Of a DNA stretch of 64,000 nt, positions 1 through 13,293 are shown piece by piece. The DNA comes from Utricularia gibba. Taxonomy: Eukaryota > Streptophyta > Magnoliopsida > Lamiales > Lentibulariaceae. Below the pieces are notes generated by a model. It ran no database searches. It worked only from the letters and a program-made list of their open reading frames with translations, and had not been told where the DNA came from. Made by a program: the position numbers and the translations under genes. Position 1 is the stretch's first letter. The number at the start of each line of letters is the position of its first letter. The DNA lies in assembly GCA_002189035.1 (NCBI GenBank), contig NEEC01000021.1:186001-250000 (forward strand), read 5' to 3'.

Positions 1-790
1 TCCAAACGCGAAGACCTAAGAGAGGTGGTGGACGACCAGAGAGTCAATCTAGGGTTTAGAGTCGAGTCTAGCATGTTTTGGATTCCTTTCCTTTCGTTTT
101 TCATCAACTTTTATTGTTTTGAGTCACGCATGCGCGTGTGAGCACTTGCGGTTGAGGATCTGCTGTGAAGCTTTGCTTGCGCAAGTCCTGCACATGTGAC
201 TGTCTTACTATATTTTTCAGCATTTAATATGAGGTCTGATTCTGTTTGTCGCAACGTTTTCTTCACCAACGTGATCTTTAGTACCATATAACCCTAAGGG
301 AGTGTGGAAGAATCAAAGATTGGCCTCAAGCACCTAAGGAGAAGGGCTCAATCGGACATCATTGGTAAGACACATTCTGTCTAATTTGTCTGCGAGGTGT
401 GAGTTGTAGGGGTTAGATTTGGGTGTGGGAAAACATGGGTTATCACAATAGGTGAAATGGGTCTGGTGGCATGGTTGATTCCATAATCCCACAAAACAAG
501 GGACGGTGCTATAACGGTCACCGAGTAGCACTACTTTTGCATAACACCCCCAAAGCTTGCGCAATTAGGTCAGTTCTGAAGGTTTGCACACAAGCAAGGG
601 CGAGTTTCAAGTAAGGTGGATCTTAGATCCAAGGCCACTTTTCTTATTGTCTTCAAAAACCAAATCTTTCTTTTGTTTCCAATCTTTTTAACTCTTTGTT
701 TTGAAAAGAATATTCCAATAACAATTCCCTGTGGATACGATCTTATTTTATTACTTTGACGGTTTCTGTGCACTTGCAGAATCACCATCA
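1..790 (+). mobile_element. 3' part of an Athila-type Ty3/gypsy 5' LTR
   Basis: This stretch ends in CACCATCA followed by a short spacer and a perfect tRNA-Asp primer site, the usual arrangement at the inner edge of an Athila-group LTR. The left LTR end is not seen and is probably outside the window. The tail (about 725-790), with its 'ccctgtggatacgatc' phrase, is typical of the R-U5 end of these LTRs. The 60-76 aa open frames inside it have no recognisable product. The element identity follows from the primer site and the downstream gag-like frame; the LTR assignment itself is inferred. Confidence 0.6.
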
Positions 791-796
791 AGTTTT

Positions 797-814
797 TGGC
801 GCCGTTGCCGGGGA
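797..814 (+). other. Retrotransposon primer binding site for tRNA-Asp(GUC)
   Basis: The 18 bases TGGCGCCGTTGCCGGGGA are the exact complement of the 3' end of plant tRNA-Asp(GUC) including its CCA. They lie six bases after the CA that closes the LTR. Athila and related Ty3/gypsy elements use this tRNA as reverse transcription primer. Confidence 0.88.
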
Positions 815-1339
815 ATTGTATTCCTTTGGAATTTCTTTTCTGATTTCTTTTCTGATCATTTCTTATTTTTCTGTTATTTTCGAGACATTCTTTTTAGCGC
901 ACTTGCGCAAGCAGTTGCTTTTAATCAGTCTTGCATGCACAGGCACAGGGCTTCAACCGAGCTGTACCCGCTGGACCTAGAAATTGACCAGACCTGTCGG
1001 AGAATCAGGTTCGAAAGTCGTCAAGCACAAACGCAACGCAGGGAAACCATGTCTAGAAGGCATTCTGGACATGAGGAGGACTATCTGGTGATGTCCGAAC
1101 CAGATAGCGAACAAGCACGGACGCCAAGACCCCAGCCAAACAGGGCAACTGTATCAGCCTTGCTGATAAATGAAGGAATAGGTATAGGCAGATCTGCTGC
1201 TGATCGTGCAGGGTCATATCGAAGGCGTAGCGATGGATCCGATCAAGAGCCTACACAAGAACGAACAGCAGCAAGATTGACACGTGAGGAGTCTTCAAAG
1301 ATTTGGATCCGATCAAGGCGTAGCGATGGATCTTGCTGA
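815..1339 (+). pseudogene. Truncated Athila-type gag, N-terminal part
   Basis: An open frame running to a stop at 1339 encodes a charged, arginine-rich protein. It contains LDLEIDQTCRRIR followed by further Arg/Glu-rich sequence, like the start of Athila gag proteins (E-I-E/D-x-T-x-R-x-x-R). The rest of gag and all of pol are missing; different sequence follows within about 150 bases. A short scrambled duplication sits near the break: an 18-base phrase at 1222-1239 recurs at 1315-1332, and TGGATCCGATCAAG at 1234 recurs at 1304. This suggests the truncation came with a template-switch or repair event. The gag call rests on composition and position and is moderate. Confidence 0.5.
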
Positions 1340-1491
1340 AAATCTTGGGGATGAAATCACTTGAGGAGTTTGATAAATTACCTGATCTAAGACCTTTTGT
1401 TGACAGAGGGAGTGTTGAATCTGATCCAGCTGAAAGTGGACTTGGTGGAGACAAAGCCGGAGAAGATGAACGTGAAGCAGAAATGGCTTAA
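1338..1491 (+). pseudogene. Unrecognised protein C-terminus fused to the gag remnant
   Basis: In a different frame from the gag remnant there is a stretch with good coding character. It includes ATG at 1352, reads MKSLEEFDKLPDLRPF, continues with acidic Ser/Gly/Glu sequence, and stops with TAA at 1489-1491. It is clearly more GC-rich than the DNA after it, which turns to T-rich noncoding sequence as a 3' UTR would. I do not recognise the protein. It may be the last exon of a host gene cut by the retroelement or captured beside it. No upstream exon is visible in the window. Confidence 0.25.
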
Positions 1492-4008
1492 TATAAAGGG
1501 AAAAAATATTTAATAGACCTTTAATTTTTTTTTGTTTGACACGTGTGGTAACGTGGAAGCTTGTTAAACATATTGTGTGTGACTTTGTAAAATGACTTTT
1601 CACTTTTTGAATGAATCGAGAAGTGTTGTGGTGTTTCTTAATCTTGAATGCTAGATTTAAGATAAATGAATGCTTCTATAACAAATCTTAACAATCAATG
1701 CATCTTCCCTTTTTTTTGAAACAATTACAGAAAAACTCTTTTTACGATATTGAGTGGAAGAAAAGGGATTAAAAAATGTAGGATATATAGAAGACAAAAC
1801 AATTTAAAAGTTGAGAATAGATATAGTTGAAATAATAAGGATATTATTATATTTTCATAAGTGATAAGTATTAAGAGTTAGTATTGAGTGTAAGAGCATA
1901 GTGCATTTCATATGTGCATTGAAAAAGAGGGTGTTTAGCATAGCTACTTATTTAAAAAACACCATAATTACTGATCATTTCTTCTTATTCATTGTGAAGC
2001 CATTCATGTGTCTGCTGTTGGCTTCATGTGTATGCTGCGCTAGTGGAGGACCGATCGTGGTGAGTCATTTTGGAGGGGTAGGTGAGCTTCTTCTTTATTT
2101 TTCCATTGTGTATATAGCTTTGCTACGTTCACCCTGCGTTATTAGCACTATTAATGTTACTCTTAGAAATCGATATTTACACATCTACACCAACATTTGG
2201 AAACCCCAAGAATCAATTCTATTTTCAATGATTTTGAATATAATTGATTTTGTGTTCCAAACGTATATCATTTTCTATTTTTCAAGAATTAATTTTTAAG
2301 AATCACTTCCATTTTACGAAAATCATGAAATATTAACTTCTCCATGAGAATTGATTTTTGAGAAGTGATTCTAAAATTAAAATTACAGTTATGTCATTAT
2401 AAATAATTATAAATAATAATATTATAAATACTTTAATTAACTTAATTTTTAAATTATAATTTAATATAAATGTATTTAAATTAAAGTAATTATGTAACTA
2501 ATAGTTTAAAATTATATAATATTTTATAGTACAAATGGTATGTAAAAAATATTTTTAAAATATAAATTTATAAAACATAATTATTAATAATATGAATAAA
2601 TATGTGATTCAATAAAATCAATTCTAATTTTTTATATTCCAAATAAACTTCATTCTAAAAAAATCATTTTAGAAAAAAATAGTTGCAAAAATATATCAAT
2701 TATCAGTACATCAGAATTTTCAATTATTTCAAAATCAATTCTGGAATGATTTTTCCAAAGGAGGCTACATAGTTCTTTAAGATTCACACCTGCAAGAAGT
2801 ATTATCATTTACACGAGAACTTCTTATTTAAATCGGGCACTGAATTTAACGAGATGACGAATATGGTGGATATTGATGAGCTTTGGAAGTGAATTCAGCA
2901 TGTAGACATTTATTTTAGTATGCATACTTTTTATTTTATAATTATTTTAAGGATAATTCTAAAATCCTAATATTGGATGATTGTTATAACATTATTACTT
3001 ATTCATTTAGATTATAAAATTAACCACAACATTAAAACCATTTTACCTCTCTGATAAACGAAAAATTTTGCATGTCGTTATATGCAAACTCTTCGATCAA
3101 ATAAATTTATAACCTAATATACATTCAAGCATAAAACAATTATGAGCATAATGATTAGGGTTGAACACGAAGAGCAGGTGTTTGTCATGTGATTAATCAA
3201 TGCATGCAATCAATGTTACGTTGGTAAATTTGGTCTTAACTAGGATTAAGGCAGGATTACGATGGAATGCAGTAAAAAAAAGTAACAAAAAAACGCTAGT
3301 TCTAACCCCATAATGTTATGTAAATTCACCTAAAACTAGAAAAAAAAAAATTCATTAACCTGTAACATACATAAAGTTATTAATTATTTGTAACAATTAT
3401 TTACTTCGGAGGTTGTAGTTTTTCTATTTCAAACATATTCATTGACAAGCTTTTTGACATATATAAAAGAAGTGAATTCTTTAGAGTACTAATCGGCATT
3501 TTTATTCCATTGGTTAAAACATATTTATTCTTACTTAGTTCGATTGTAACAAGATGTACTTCACGGAGCCTGAGAATGCACCAACTATTAAAAGGATTTT
3601 CTATACACTTTTTTGGGTTACTTCTCTTCTTCGACCATCAGAACACTAATGTTATCATAATGATATATCCTTTTTCTTTGTCCTCTTTTAAAACTTTTTC
3701 TTTCTTCTTCTCCATCCATCCCCTCACTTTGGAACACAGCTGACACCTTGTCTTCTCATTTGGCCTTCTTCCTAGAAACAATATGTGAATTTATCTTTCG
3801 ATCCATAGCTATTTCAATTCACTTAAAAAAATCAAAACCCTTCTACCAGAAATTCGCATCTTGATCCCAAATCATGACCTTTATGCTCCTCTAATTTCAG
3901 GTCTTTTCTCAAATGATTTTTGTATATTACTTTTCTCCTATCATTCCAAAAATTCACATAGGATGTCTGATTGATGAAAATTTTCTCTGGCTATCATGGG
4001 CCAAGAAG

Positions 4009-4890
4009 TATTTCTCCATCAAAACATTTATATAATGAAAAAGTATCTCATAAAATATTTTACTAGAAAGTAAATATAGTAGTAGTAACTATATGTCCAT
4101 CCATAAAATACAATTGGTTTTCAACTGTAAGTTTTATGTAGAAGTTAAATTAAACAGGGTCTGGCACAAGATTTGTAGGTGCTCAAGTAACACATGGACC
4201 AAAGATAGATCACCTTTTACGTCCTATTGTGAGGTAAGATTAGTGATTTTATCAACCATTGCAGAATCAATTCACAAACCTTCATTGGAAACATCATGTT
4301 TAAACATCCCTTGTCTATCATGTTTAAACATCCCATTTCTAACCTTGAAATAGCATTTTTTTTAAATTAAGCACTAAATCCTCCAATTTTGGCAGATATA
4401 AAATGTATACCTATATCATCACATTTAGGAAGGAGTACTGTCAATAAAGGTACCAATACTTGCATTTATCATCATATCATCCTTCTTCTTGAAAAAATTT
4501 TTGAACCACACCATAGTTCCTTAAAAATTTTCAACCCTATCATAATATTGTTTTCTCGTACTCTCAATTTTCGAATCCAAAGGGAGAAGAGGCCCTCCTC
4601 TAAAAGAACATAAACACATTAACTTTAACAACTAAAAGGCACCTAACTCATTGGCAACCATGTCATTTAATATACATAAATTTGTGTAACTGTAGTGTGC
4701 CTTGAAATCTTTTCCCATCAAAACACTTATATGGTCAAAAATCATCTCACAAATATTTTACTAAAAAATAAATATAGTAACAACAAGTAGAAGACGATCT
4801 ACAAAAATATAATGAGTTTTTCAATTATAAGTTTTATTAGTAACTAAACTAAACAGTGTTTGATAGAATATTCATAGGTGCTCGCTGATA
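4009..4890 (+). repeat. Pair of diverged direct repeats, about 180 bp each
   Basis: The sequence at about 4009-4190 is repeated with many changes at about 4705-4890. Both copies read 'ccatcaaaaca.ttatat', then 'atattttact' with 'aaatatagta', then 'aattataagttttat' and 'taaacag.gt', and end near 'aggtgctc'. The 515 bases between them show no gene. The copies could be remnants of an old element or a local duplication. Confidence 0.5.
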
Positions 4891-5729
4891 ATAAAAAAAG
4901 AAAAATCTATAAGAAAAACAGAGATGTCGTTAAGTGAAATCACTTACTAAGATCTCATTGAATATACTCATTTATATTAAAGGAATTCTGCTTTTCTTTA
5001 AACCGAGCTGTGAATTTTGTTTTTCATCAAATATTATGTAGATGTGGACATGTTTCATTCTCTTAAAGTGAAGAAGTAATTGGTGTACATTGCAAGTTCA
5101 AGAATTCTACCAAACGAAATTGATGATGTAAATGTAGAAATCAGTGAAGAAACAGGTTTGAATGCCTAACTAATATCTTGTCTTGATGATTTCGATACTC
5201 CTACAATGAAGCAGTTCTCCATACATTTTAACAAGGAAAGCAACAGCAGTTCACATCTTCCAAAAAGAAAGAAAGCATGTTCCATCAACAGTAATTCACT
5301 TGCTAAATTTGCACGAAAAATGATGATTCCAATGTTTACCATATTAATTTAAAGGAGAAATTCATAATTGACAATTGTGTTAAGGTTTCAAAATCAATAG
5401 ATGGTATCGAGAAAAGATATCCTTTATGATATGTTTCTCTTCATTTGTTCATAAAATCAGTTTATCATGAATTACTTTTATCTCTCAAACATGATGCAGG
5501 TCGTATCAGATAATTGAAGGATCATTTTGCAAGTTATCGATCTTCATTCACTTCTATAATTCCTTCAAATGCCAACTCACAACTCAAGTAAAAAGTTCGA
5601 TATGCTTATTCTTTTCTCTAATAATTTTATATAAAATTTGAAAGATTTCATTAGGCATCTTTCAATTACTTTTTTGTAAATCAACGTGTTCATTTATTTT
5701 TAAAAAATATTTTTAATAAAAAAACAAGG

Positions 5730-6560
5730 TTAGTACAGATTGCATTAAACCGCATGACCTCATTTTCTAAAATGAGCAATTCATTAGCCTCTAGTTGGCG
5801 AATCCAAACAATTATATTCTTTCCTTTTCCTTGCAAGTAAATGGGAAACTTCAAAGATTTCATCGAAGTTCTTTCAAATGTTTTTTTTCTTGTAAAGCAA
5901 CATGATAATTTATTTTTGAAAAAATATTTAAAAAAATAAGTTGAGGCCGTGTGGATTGAACTAAACTGAGCGACCCCATTCTCTAAAATTAAAAGTATCA
6001 CAATAAATGTGGATTAGTGATGCTTTTCCTATTTTCTTTTAAAAAATTGTGAGCACCATTTATAAAAAAAATTGCAAGTACTGCAAATATGCATTGGGGT
6101 GGTAATGTTTTTCTATAAGAAAAATAAAAATTTCACAAATAATACAAATATGTATTTTCGTTGCCCTTTATAAAAAAATAATTATTTAAAAAAAATAAGC
6201 CAATTCTCTCAATTTAGTAATATCACAACGATTGCAAATGTGTGTTGGCAGTGCTTCTCCATTTACAAAAAAATTATAATCACCGCGAATGTGGATTTAG
6301 GTGCTTACTTTTTTTAATATAAAATTTTAAAAATATCCCAAGTACTGCAAATATACATTTGTGATGTTTTTTTTTAAGTGCAGATTGCACTTAACTGCAC
6401 AACCCTATTCTCTCAAATGTGGGTTTGTGATGCTGATATATTTATTAAAAAATTACACGCACCACAAATATGGATTTCAATGCTTATCTTTTATTATAAA
6501 AAATTTAAAATATCAAGCACTACAAATGTGCATTTGCGATGCTTCTCTGACAATGCTTAT
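5730..6560 (+). repeat. Degenerate short-period repeat region
   Basis: Several related phrases recur at irregular spacing of roughly 70-100 bases: forms of 'caccacaaatgtggatttgtgatgct' and 'gcagattgcacttaactgcac' followed by 'ccattctctaaaa'. Examples lie near 5735, 5943, 6230, 6285, 6345, 6380, 6455 and 6520. This looks like an eroded tandem array or a cluster of decayed non-autonomous elements. No coding content is recognisable. Confidence 0.4.
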
Positions 6561-9079
6561 TTATCGAGTGTAAAGTTGAGCCTACTCAAAATATATTTGT
6601 CATGTGCAATTAAACATGTGATTTGTCTTCATTATGGTCAGGTATAAAAATATAAATCATGATAATTAGAAGGGAAATGGGATAAATACCTCATCTTTAA
6701 AATTTTATTTGTTGTTTACCTTACTTTTATCAACTGTTTGTAAGAAATCAAATAAATTAACTTTTGTTTGTATTTTACCATACTCTCCCGTAGTGACTTA
6801 TTAGCTCCTCTTTGGAGGTCTAAAGAACTAGGTCTCTCAAGCCTATTGTGCATGGGATATCCATTGCAATGATGTTACTAGACAAAAGTTTTTTTTATTG
6901 GATATGATTTATAAAAAATATAAAGTAAAAAGAAAATAAATCCTATATAATATATACAAAAAATAGGGTCTGTTAGTAAAAAATCAATATTACATTTTTA
7001 TAATATCTAGAAATATCAAGTAAATAAACTTATTCGTAGATAATCAATATTATATGATACATATATCAAACAATTTATTTTAATTTCTACTTTTTCCATT
7101 GCTAAATATTTTTTTCAGTCTTCTAAGAAATATTCTGGAAAAGTTAGGAAATATATTTTATTTTTAAAAAATAAAATATTTTTATTAGAAATATTTTTAA
7201 ATTTAACATTCAATAAAGCTTAAAATTAAAAGTAAAGTTTTTTGACTTTTCAATGTTATTTTTGCTGAAATATTCTTTTTTCTAAATTAAATTATTATTT
7301 CTCTCAAAATGTTTTAATCATTTTCATATGGTATTCATGAATGATTCAGACTACTACAAATATTAATTACATTGTAATTCATATTGAAAAATAATAGTGT
7401 CAATTGTCATACCACGTCATTAATAAATTTTAAAGATATGTAATTTAAATAAAAATAATAAAATAAAGGAAAAAATAATACTTACATTGGAATTCCTATT
7501 GAAAATTCAATATAAAAACTTAAGTTTCAGTTTAGATTGATCAATTCCAAATATATTCTCTTGGATGAATACTTGTTGGGATCTAGTTGAGTTAATCTGT
7601 CTTGAGATTAAAATGGAGGAGTTGATTGATGATGCCTCGACGATATACTTATTTTAAGTGCCTATTTATTTGCTATTGGTACGTGTGGACTAGTTTCAAG
7701 TTGAAACATGGACTCTTAATCGTCAATTAAGAGTCCAGATTTTCTACTGCTAGCTATTTTCTGATCAATTTATGGTAATATAAAATCCACTCGAATTAAT
7801 CAATTCATGTTGTTGAGTAAATAAATTGCATATATTAAATTTATTTATTCAAGAATATAGTGGGCTAATAAGGATATGATATGATATTACTTGTAAAAAC
7901 ATAACAACTTAAGTATTTTGGGCCTCATTACCAAAAAAAAAAAAGAATTAAGTAGAAGGATCCTAATGGTATTGAAATTGTTTTACTAGACCGAAATTTT
8001 ATGATGTATGGATTTAATGTCACTTGATTAAAGTATGATATGTGTATAAGATTCACTCTAAGATGGTTGTAAGGCTAACCAAATTGCTTCGGCTCCAAGG
8101 GCGGAGGATTGTGTTGATATTGTAAGAGATGCGAATCTATCTTTCCAATGCATCTTAGAGCTATGACTTGTGCATTTTCTTATCATTTCCAATCGGATTA
8201 TCACTAGTCGATTATTACAATTGGATCCATTGTTTGGATTGAGAATAGATGTACTGAGTCTAAGGCAGGATGCATCCCTTGAGATTCTCAAATATTTCAT
8301 TCCTTGATGTTAGCAATGTATAGTAAACAAATTGGATTATCTTCTCATGTGGGAGTTAGAATTAATTCTCATGTATTTATATGGGTAGTAAAAAATGCTC
8401 TAATAAGGTACAAAGTTGATTGTGCAACTATAGGGGTTTCTATTTTTCTTTTAATGAGAGTTTTGCATATTGGTTTGTATAGTTCTACTGAACTAGCAGT
8501 AAGTTTGAAATATTGGCAGATGTGGTATTGGAAATTATATTTCATATTCTATTTTTTATTGATTTTGTATACTCATGGAGAAACCCAATAGTAATTATAC
8601 TTTTACCCGGAATATTATTTAAAATTAGAGGTTACGAATTTGTTCGCATTAATATGAAATTATTTCCTAATGCCCATTTTATATTTTCTCCTTGGTTGCT
8701 CATTGTTGGCACTTACAAATAATTCATCCAGTTTTAATGTCTCTTGACTTATGAATTAAGGGATAGAAGCTCTGTAAAAAAATGTTTGATAAACAAAAAT
8801 TTCAATATCATTGCAAAAAATGAAATTCCGTACCAAATAAAATTTATAAGCTTTAATGTTCACAAAATACAAATTAACCATAAAATGCACAGTAGAATTT
8901 CGAAATCGATCACAAGAAACATGCTTGATATGTATTTTAGCAGATACAAGATTCAAAATAAATTATATTTTTAATCTATGGTCAAACTAACAACAGCATG
9001 CAAGTTCAATAAGTAAAATCAAATGTCAACACTGAAATAACAAATATAGGTTCTAAACACAAAATTATAGTAAGATGTC

Positions 9080-9535
9080 TCAAGGTTGTTAAGGTGATTT
9101 GGTGTTCAAGTATATAATCTAATCTAGAATGTGTCTATATGCATACTCTTAACAACTTGAATCTACTCAGGTTGTCTATTATGTTTTCGGCTTAATCAAT
9201 CCCTAATATCATCCTCCATTTCATACTTAGGTTTATCCGCATGCAAAATATGTAGAGCTAAGTCTACCTAGTTCCATTTCTTCTGTCCAAAACTAATACC
9301 TACTGTCTTCATTTTGATTCATTGGTCTACATCTAAATCAACCTTTTGAGTTATACTACTGTTCGTTCCCCCCATTAGGTCTACCTAAGAGAATTTAGAA
9401 ACAAAAACTTAATGTTAAAATTGTAGATTATCTTGTAAACTTTATCTCACATCACCATTCGACACCTTAAGGAATCCCTAATATCCAGCCAATTATATTC
9501 AGTAAGAAAAACATGATTTCATAATCATGAACTAG
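9080..9535 (-). repeat. Dispersed repeat R1, copy 1 (inverted)
   Basis: Read on the minus strand this segment matches the repeats at 28000-28450 and 43467-43920. It has 'atgaaatcatgttttt', 'agggattccttaaggtg', 'taggtagacctaa', 'gatgtagaccaatgaatcaa', 'gcatgcggataaacctaa' and 'cctgagtagatt' in the same order and spacing. The divergence suggests an old family. The tail of copy 2 resembles the R-U5 end of Ty3/gypsy LTRs, so these may be LTR pieces. Confidence 0.6.
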
Positions 9536-11093
9536 AGAGAATATCAAAGATATTGTAAAGTAAATAGTCAATGGAACGAAATTTTCAGTAAACTAAGCAC
9601 TAAATAAAATGTTTTTTTTTTCATGTTTGTAGCTGTTTATAACTTGAAACAATAGCGTTGAACTGGGTTCGATGCTTGTTCTTCATGTTCGAGATTTTTC
9701 TTTTAGAATTCTTCTTCTTCTTCCTTCCTCGTGTTCTTTCTCCCCACTCATGAGTTCTGGTCTCTTTTCTCTCCAAAATGTCTTTACTTCTTTTTTTCTC
9801 TATTTTCAAAAATCACTACATTATTCATGACATCCGTATTATTTCCAAAATCTACACACTGCAAGTAGTTGAATATCAATCATTTCTACTCTTGTATCTT
9901 GTATCTATCGACTTGTACTTATAAACTAGCTAAACTTAATTCAAAATGTTGCTAACAACACTTGAAATAATATTATAAATCATAATATAGATTTATAAAA
10001 ATACAAATAATATTACAATTAAAAAAATATTAAAAATTATAATTAAAATATCTAATTTTATCATTAAACATCTCAATTTTATAACTTTAAAACAATAATA
10101 AGATGTATGTTATCAATGTTTAATGAATTTTTTTGATGTAATGAATCAAGATAACCTTAATACCTCATAACTGCATCTTTATCCACTTATATAAATTCAT
10201 ATATCTACATAAAATTACTAATTTTTCTGAAATCCACTAAATAACTTTTCATCTTTCTTCACATCCATTTTCGTAAAATTAGTTTAATTTAACTATCAAT
10301 AAAATTAGAAAATTTAAAATTTTTGCTTTGAGAAAAAGTACTAAAAACTTCAAATATTATACATAACACAAATTGAACAACAAAAAATAACTAACATATA
10401 AAATGTTAATTGAACTTCATCTAAATATACGTGATCAAATCTTTTCTTAAACATTGATGAATATTGAATCATATGAATTGACAATTCTATTAGAATAAGT
10501 TTACATATTCAATCCAATCTTGAATATTTCATATATTCATTTTCAATAATGCCTTTAGGAATAATATGTCATTCGTATTTGGCAATCATATTTTACAAAA
10601 TAATATATACATATAAAATATCTCTAAGTGTTATCCCAAATTTTTCAGATATTCGGAGTATTGCAAATTGATATTGCCAAAAAAAAATCAAAAATGCATT
10701 CTGTATCTCCTGAAATTTAACAAAAAATCAAGATTTTCGATCTTGTAGAATAGTTTAATAGACTTCATAAAACCAGTCCAATCAAAATGAATACCATCAA
10801 TCAAACAATATTCATTTCATTAAAATTTTTATTAAAAGTAAATTGTACGTATAGACAAATACCATTATGCTGCTTGTTTAATAAATAGAAATGTTATAAG
10901 ATATTTAAATTATTATTTATACTTGACATTCCAAAAACAACATGCTAAATCCATGTATCCACGGAAACCACCACTTCTAACATGAGTGAATGTTTGCAAT
11001 GATTTATACATTTAAATTGATATTGCAATAAAACGGGATAATTTTTCCACTTCCAATCTATGGAAGTCTATTAAACTCTTCTACTAGCTAGCT
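9536..11093. other. AT-rich intergenic sequence
   Basis: No gene or element is recognised. It probably includes eroded internal sequence of the gypsy-type element that hosts the MULE insertion next to it, because that insertion site lies in gag-like sequence. Confidence 0.5.
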
Positions 11094-11103
11094 TTCTTTC
11101 TTT
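11094..11103. repeat. Left target site duplication of the MULE
   Basis: TTCTTTCTTT lies directly outside the left inverted end and is identical to 13944-13953. The tract is simple (T/C only), so the exact length could be 9 or 10. Confidence 0.85.
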
Positions 11104-11274
11104 GGCAAAATGGGGGTTGTAGGCTACTTTATACGTTGATTGTGTAAATTGGGGTTGTTCGCGTCTACGTGTAGAGAAAATAAACAATCTTGTCACATAA
11201 GCAAGATTCTTGCCATATAAGCGAGACTCTTACCACACAAGCAAGACTCTTGCTTACTAAGCACACTCTTGTCC
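11104..11274 (+). repeat. Left terminal inverted repeat with 20-bp units
   Basis: The outer ~90 bp is unique sequence. The inner part is four head-to-tail 20-bp units from 11195, such as ACATAAGCAAGATTCTTGCC and ATATAAGCGAGACTCTTACC. These repeated units in the subterminal zone may be transposase binding sites, as subterminal motifs are in other MULEs; that role is inferred. Confidence 0.85.
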
Positions 11275-12069
11275 ACTAAACACCTTCTTTTCTACGTGGG
11301 GTGGACCTAAATAATTTGGACGGTGGGGGAGGGGGGGGCGGGGGGTGGTGGATGGTGCTAAGGGAGGGGGTGAACCTCCTATAAATACCCCCTCCTAGCA
11401 TTCAATGATTGCGACCCGACCATCAGGGAGAATGCCTACGGTAGATTTGAATGCGAGAGTGTAAAAGTTAGGTTTGGGGTTTTGTCGTAGGTTCAGTAGA
11501 GGTTGTATGGTTTTTAATCCATCTTTTTTCTACTCTCTTCATTTTATATAACTTATTCCATCTCGTGATTCTCAATTTCATTCATCGTTGGCCATCTTGG
11601 TTGTAGTTCTCTTCATCTATGTTGTCAACAGGGCTAGGCTTCTAGTTAGAAGGGTAGGTAGGCGAGGCGACTTGAGAGAGCCTATGCCACTTGAGAGAGC
11701 CGATGTCACTTCAGGTTCACTATTAGTTTTTTTTTATTTTCATTTTTAGAAATAATTGTTTAATTATTAATTTTCTTAAAAAATTTATATATAAGTAATT
11801 AAATTTCTCTTTTTGTTTATTTTTCTTCAAAAATTCATTAATTATGTATTATATTTTTGTGAATTTGTTTATTTATTTATTAATTAGTATTAAATAAAAT
11901 ATATGATTTTATTTATTTATTAATAATTAAACATGCTATTTAGATTGAATTCTATATTTTTTATTTACAGTGTATTTATATAATTCAGTTATATTTTTAA
12001 TCTTCACACGCTTACCATTATCGTATGCATTTGTCCATTTATCCATGTTTTTCAAAATCTCCACACGAT

Positions 12070-13293
12070 TTAACCATTCTCCTGCTGTTGATAAGTCATT
12101 ATTTCCTTCATGTAACCTTGGAATTTCACCAAATTTGGAATAGCATCAGTCGTATATAAACAATCTTTCAGTTTTTTATTTTTTACCGACTTGTTAAAAT
12201 TAGACAAAAAATGTCTAAGACACCATCGATGATGAAGCCTGCCAGTACTGAATGCCTCTTTAGAATTCACAGTGCCCAATATACCTGCATACCTATTAGA
12301 GATAATTGATCTTGTCGTTGAATAACGAAACAATCCAACTTTTCAATAAACCAAGAATAAGATTCAAGATTTTCATCATCCACAAGAGCATATGCAACAG
12401 GTACAATATGCCCATCACCATCACGACAAACACCAATTAATAATTTATGATCATACCTATATATTAAAATATTATTTAGACTATGAAAAAAACACAACAT
12501 TATATGAGAGTATAAATATTACCGTGCATAAAGATGTGTTGCATCTATTAAAAGGACCGGGGCACATAATTGATATGCCTCTACACAAGGCTTAAATGCC
12601 CAAAAAACATACCGAAATATCTTATGATCTGGTCTCGATTGCGTATCATAAACCGACCATTCTACAATTGTCCCCCGATTTGTCACTTAAAGCGCAGACA
12701 TATGACGTGGCAATTTATTCATTGATGATTCTCAATATCCATGAACAAGTTCAAATGCACGTTGAACACCAAACCAGGCTTTTTCATAATCAATAATATA
12801 ATTGTACCTGATTTATATCTCAGCAATTGCCTTACGAACCGTCAAGTCTGAAATAAATAAATAAATTTTAAAAATAATGCTAATTAAACTAAAAATAAAT
12901 AATAAAAATCGTATTACCTTTCATATTTCAAACATAATCTATCAAATCTCGTCCAATGAAACTTACAGAGATGTTTCTATATTTGTTTCCTTCAATTCCA
13001 CTTCTACAAATATGAGGATATAAAACTTTAAACTGCCAGATCCCATCTCGCTTCAATTCATAGAGACGAATACGAAACTCACATTGAGTTGCTAAAGCAG
13101 AATAGCATTTTAACACCAGATGCTTTGATTTACTTTCAACGACACAAAACTGAAAATCTTTCTTTATGCGCCAATGATGAACACAAAAATAAGCTTCATC
13201 TTTAGATTTAAATCCCAATCCTACTTCTAGAACAGGATTATCAAGATCATAGCTCATATATACTTGTTTAGTAGGCAATTCATTAGTCAACAT
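12070..13293 (-). pseudogene. MULE transposase, broken (MuDR/SWIM-less fragment)
   Basis: Read 3' to 5' in window coordinates. 13293-12928 encodes the MuDR N-terminal DNA-binding domain (GLGFKSKDEAYFCVHHW, then ATQCEFRIRLYE). An intron-like gap follows, then a region with LTVRKAIAEI, YEKAWFGVQRAFELVHGY and VFWAFKPC, interrupted by three in-frame stops. The catalytic core has LLIDATHLYAR, a 66-base GT-AG intron (12457-12522), YDHKLLIGV and ALVDDENLESYSWF. The second catalytic Asp, usually in ISDRHxGI, is Asn here (IISNRYAGI). HHRWCLRHFLSNF follows. The frame ends at 12070 with no SWIM zinc finger, so it covers only about half of a usual 700-800 aa protein. It cannot make active transposase. 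Confidence 0.88.

Larger units (their letters stand above)
1492..9079. other. AT-rich stretch without recognisable genes
   Basis: Apart from two families of diverged local repeats (about 4009-4890 and 5730-6560), I see no coding region, RNA gene or bounded element. Open frames such as 1901-2299 and 8058-8591 are low-complexity or show no domain motif. Confidence 0.6.

Noticed and set aside
1901-2299. 132-codon open frame, plus strand
   Set aside because: Hydrophobic low-complexity translation from AT-rich DNA, no domain, no coding base bias.
8058-8722. Adjacent open frames on both strands, one with an RNase H-like 'AEAIWLALQ' phrase
   Set aside because: The phrase is too short and the expected LINE RNase H residues around it are absent.
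11195-11274. Short regular repeats as a CRISPR-like array
   Set aside because: They are 20-bp units without spacers, part of a transposon end, in a plant genome.
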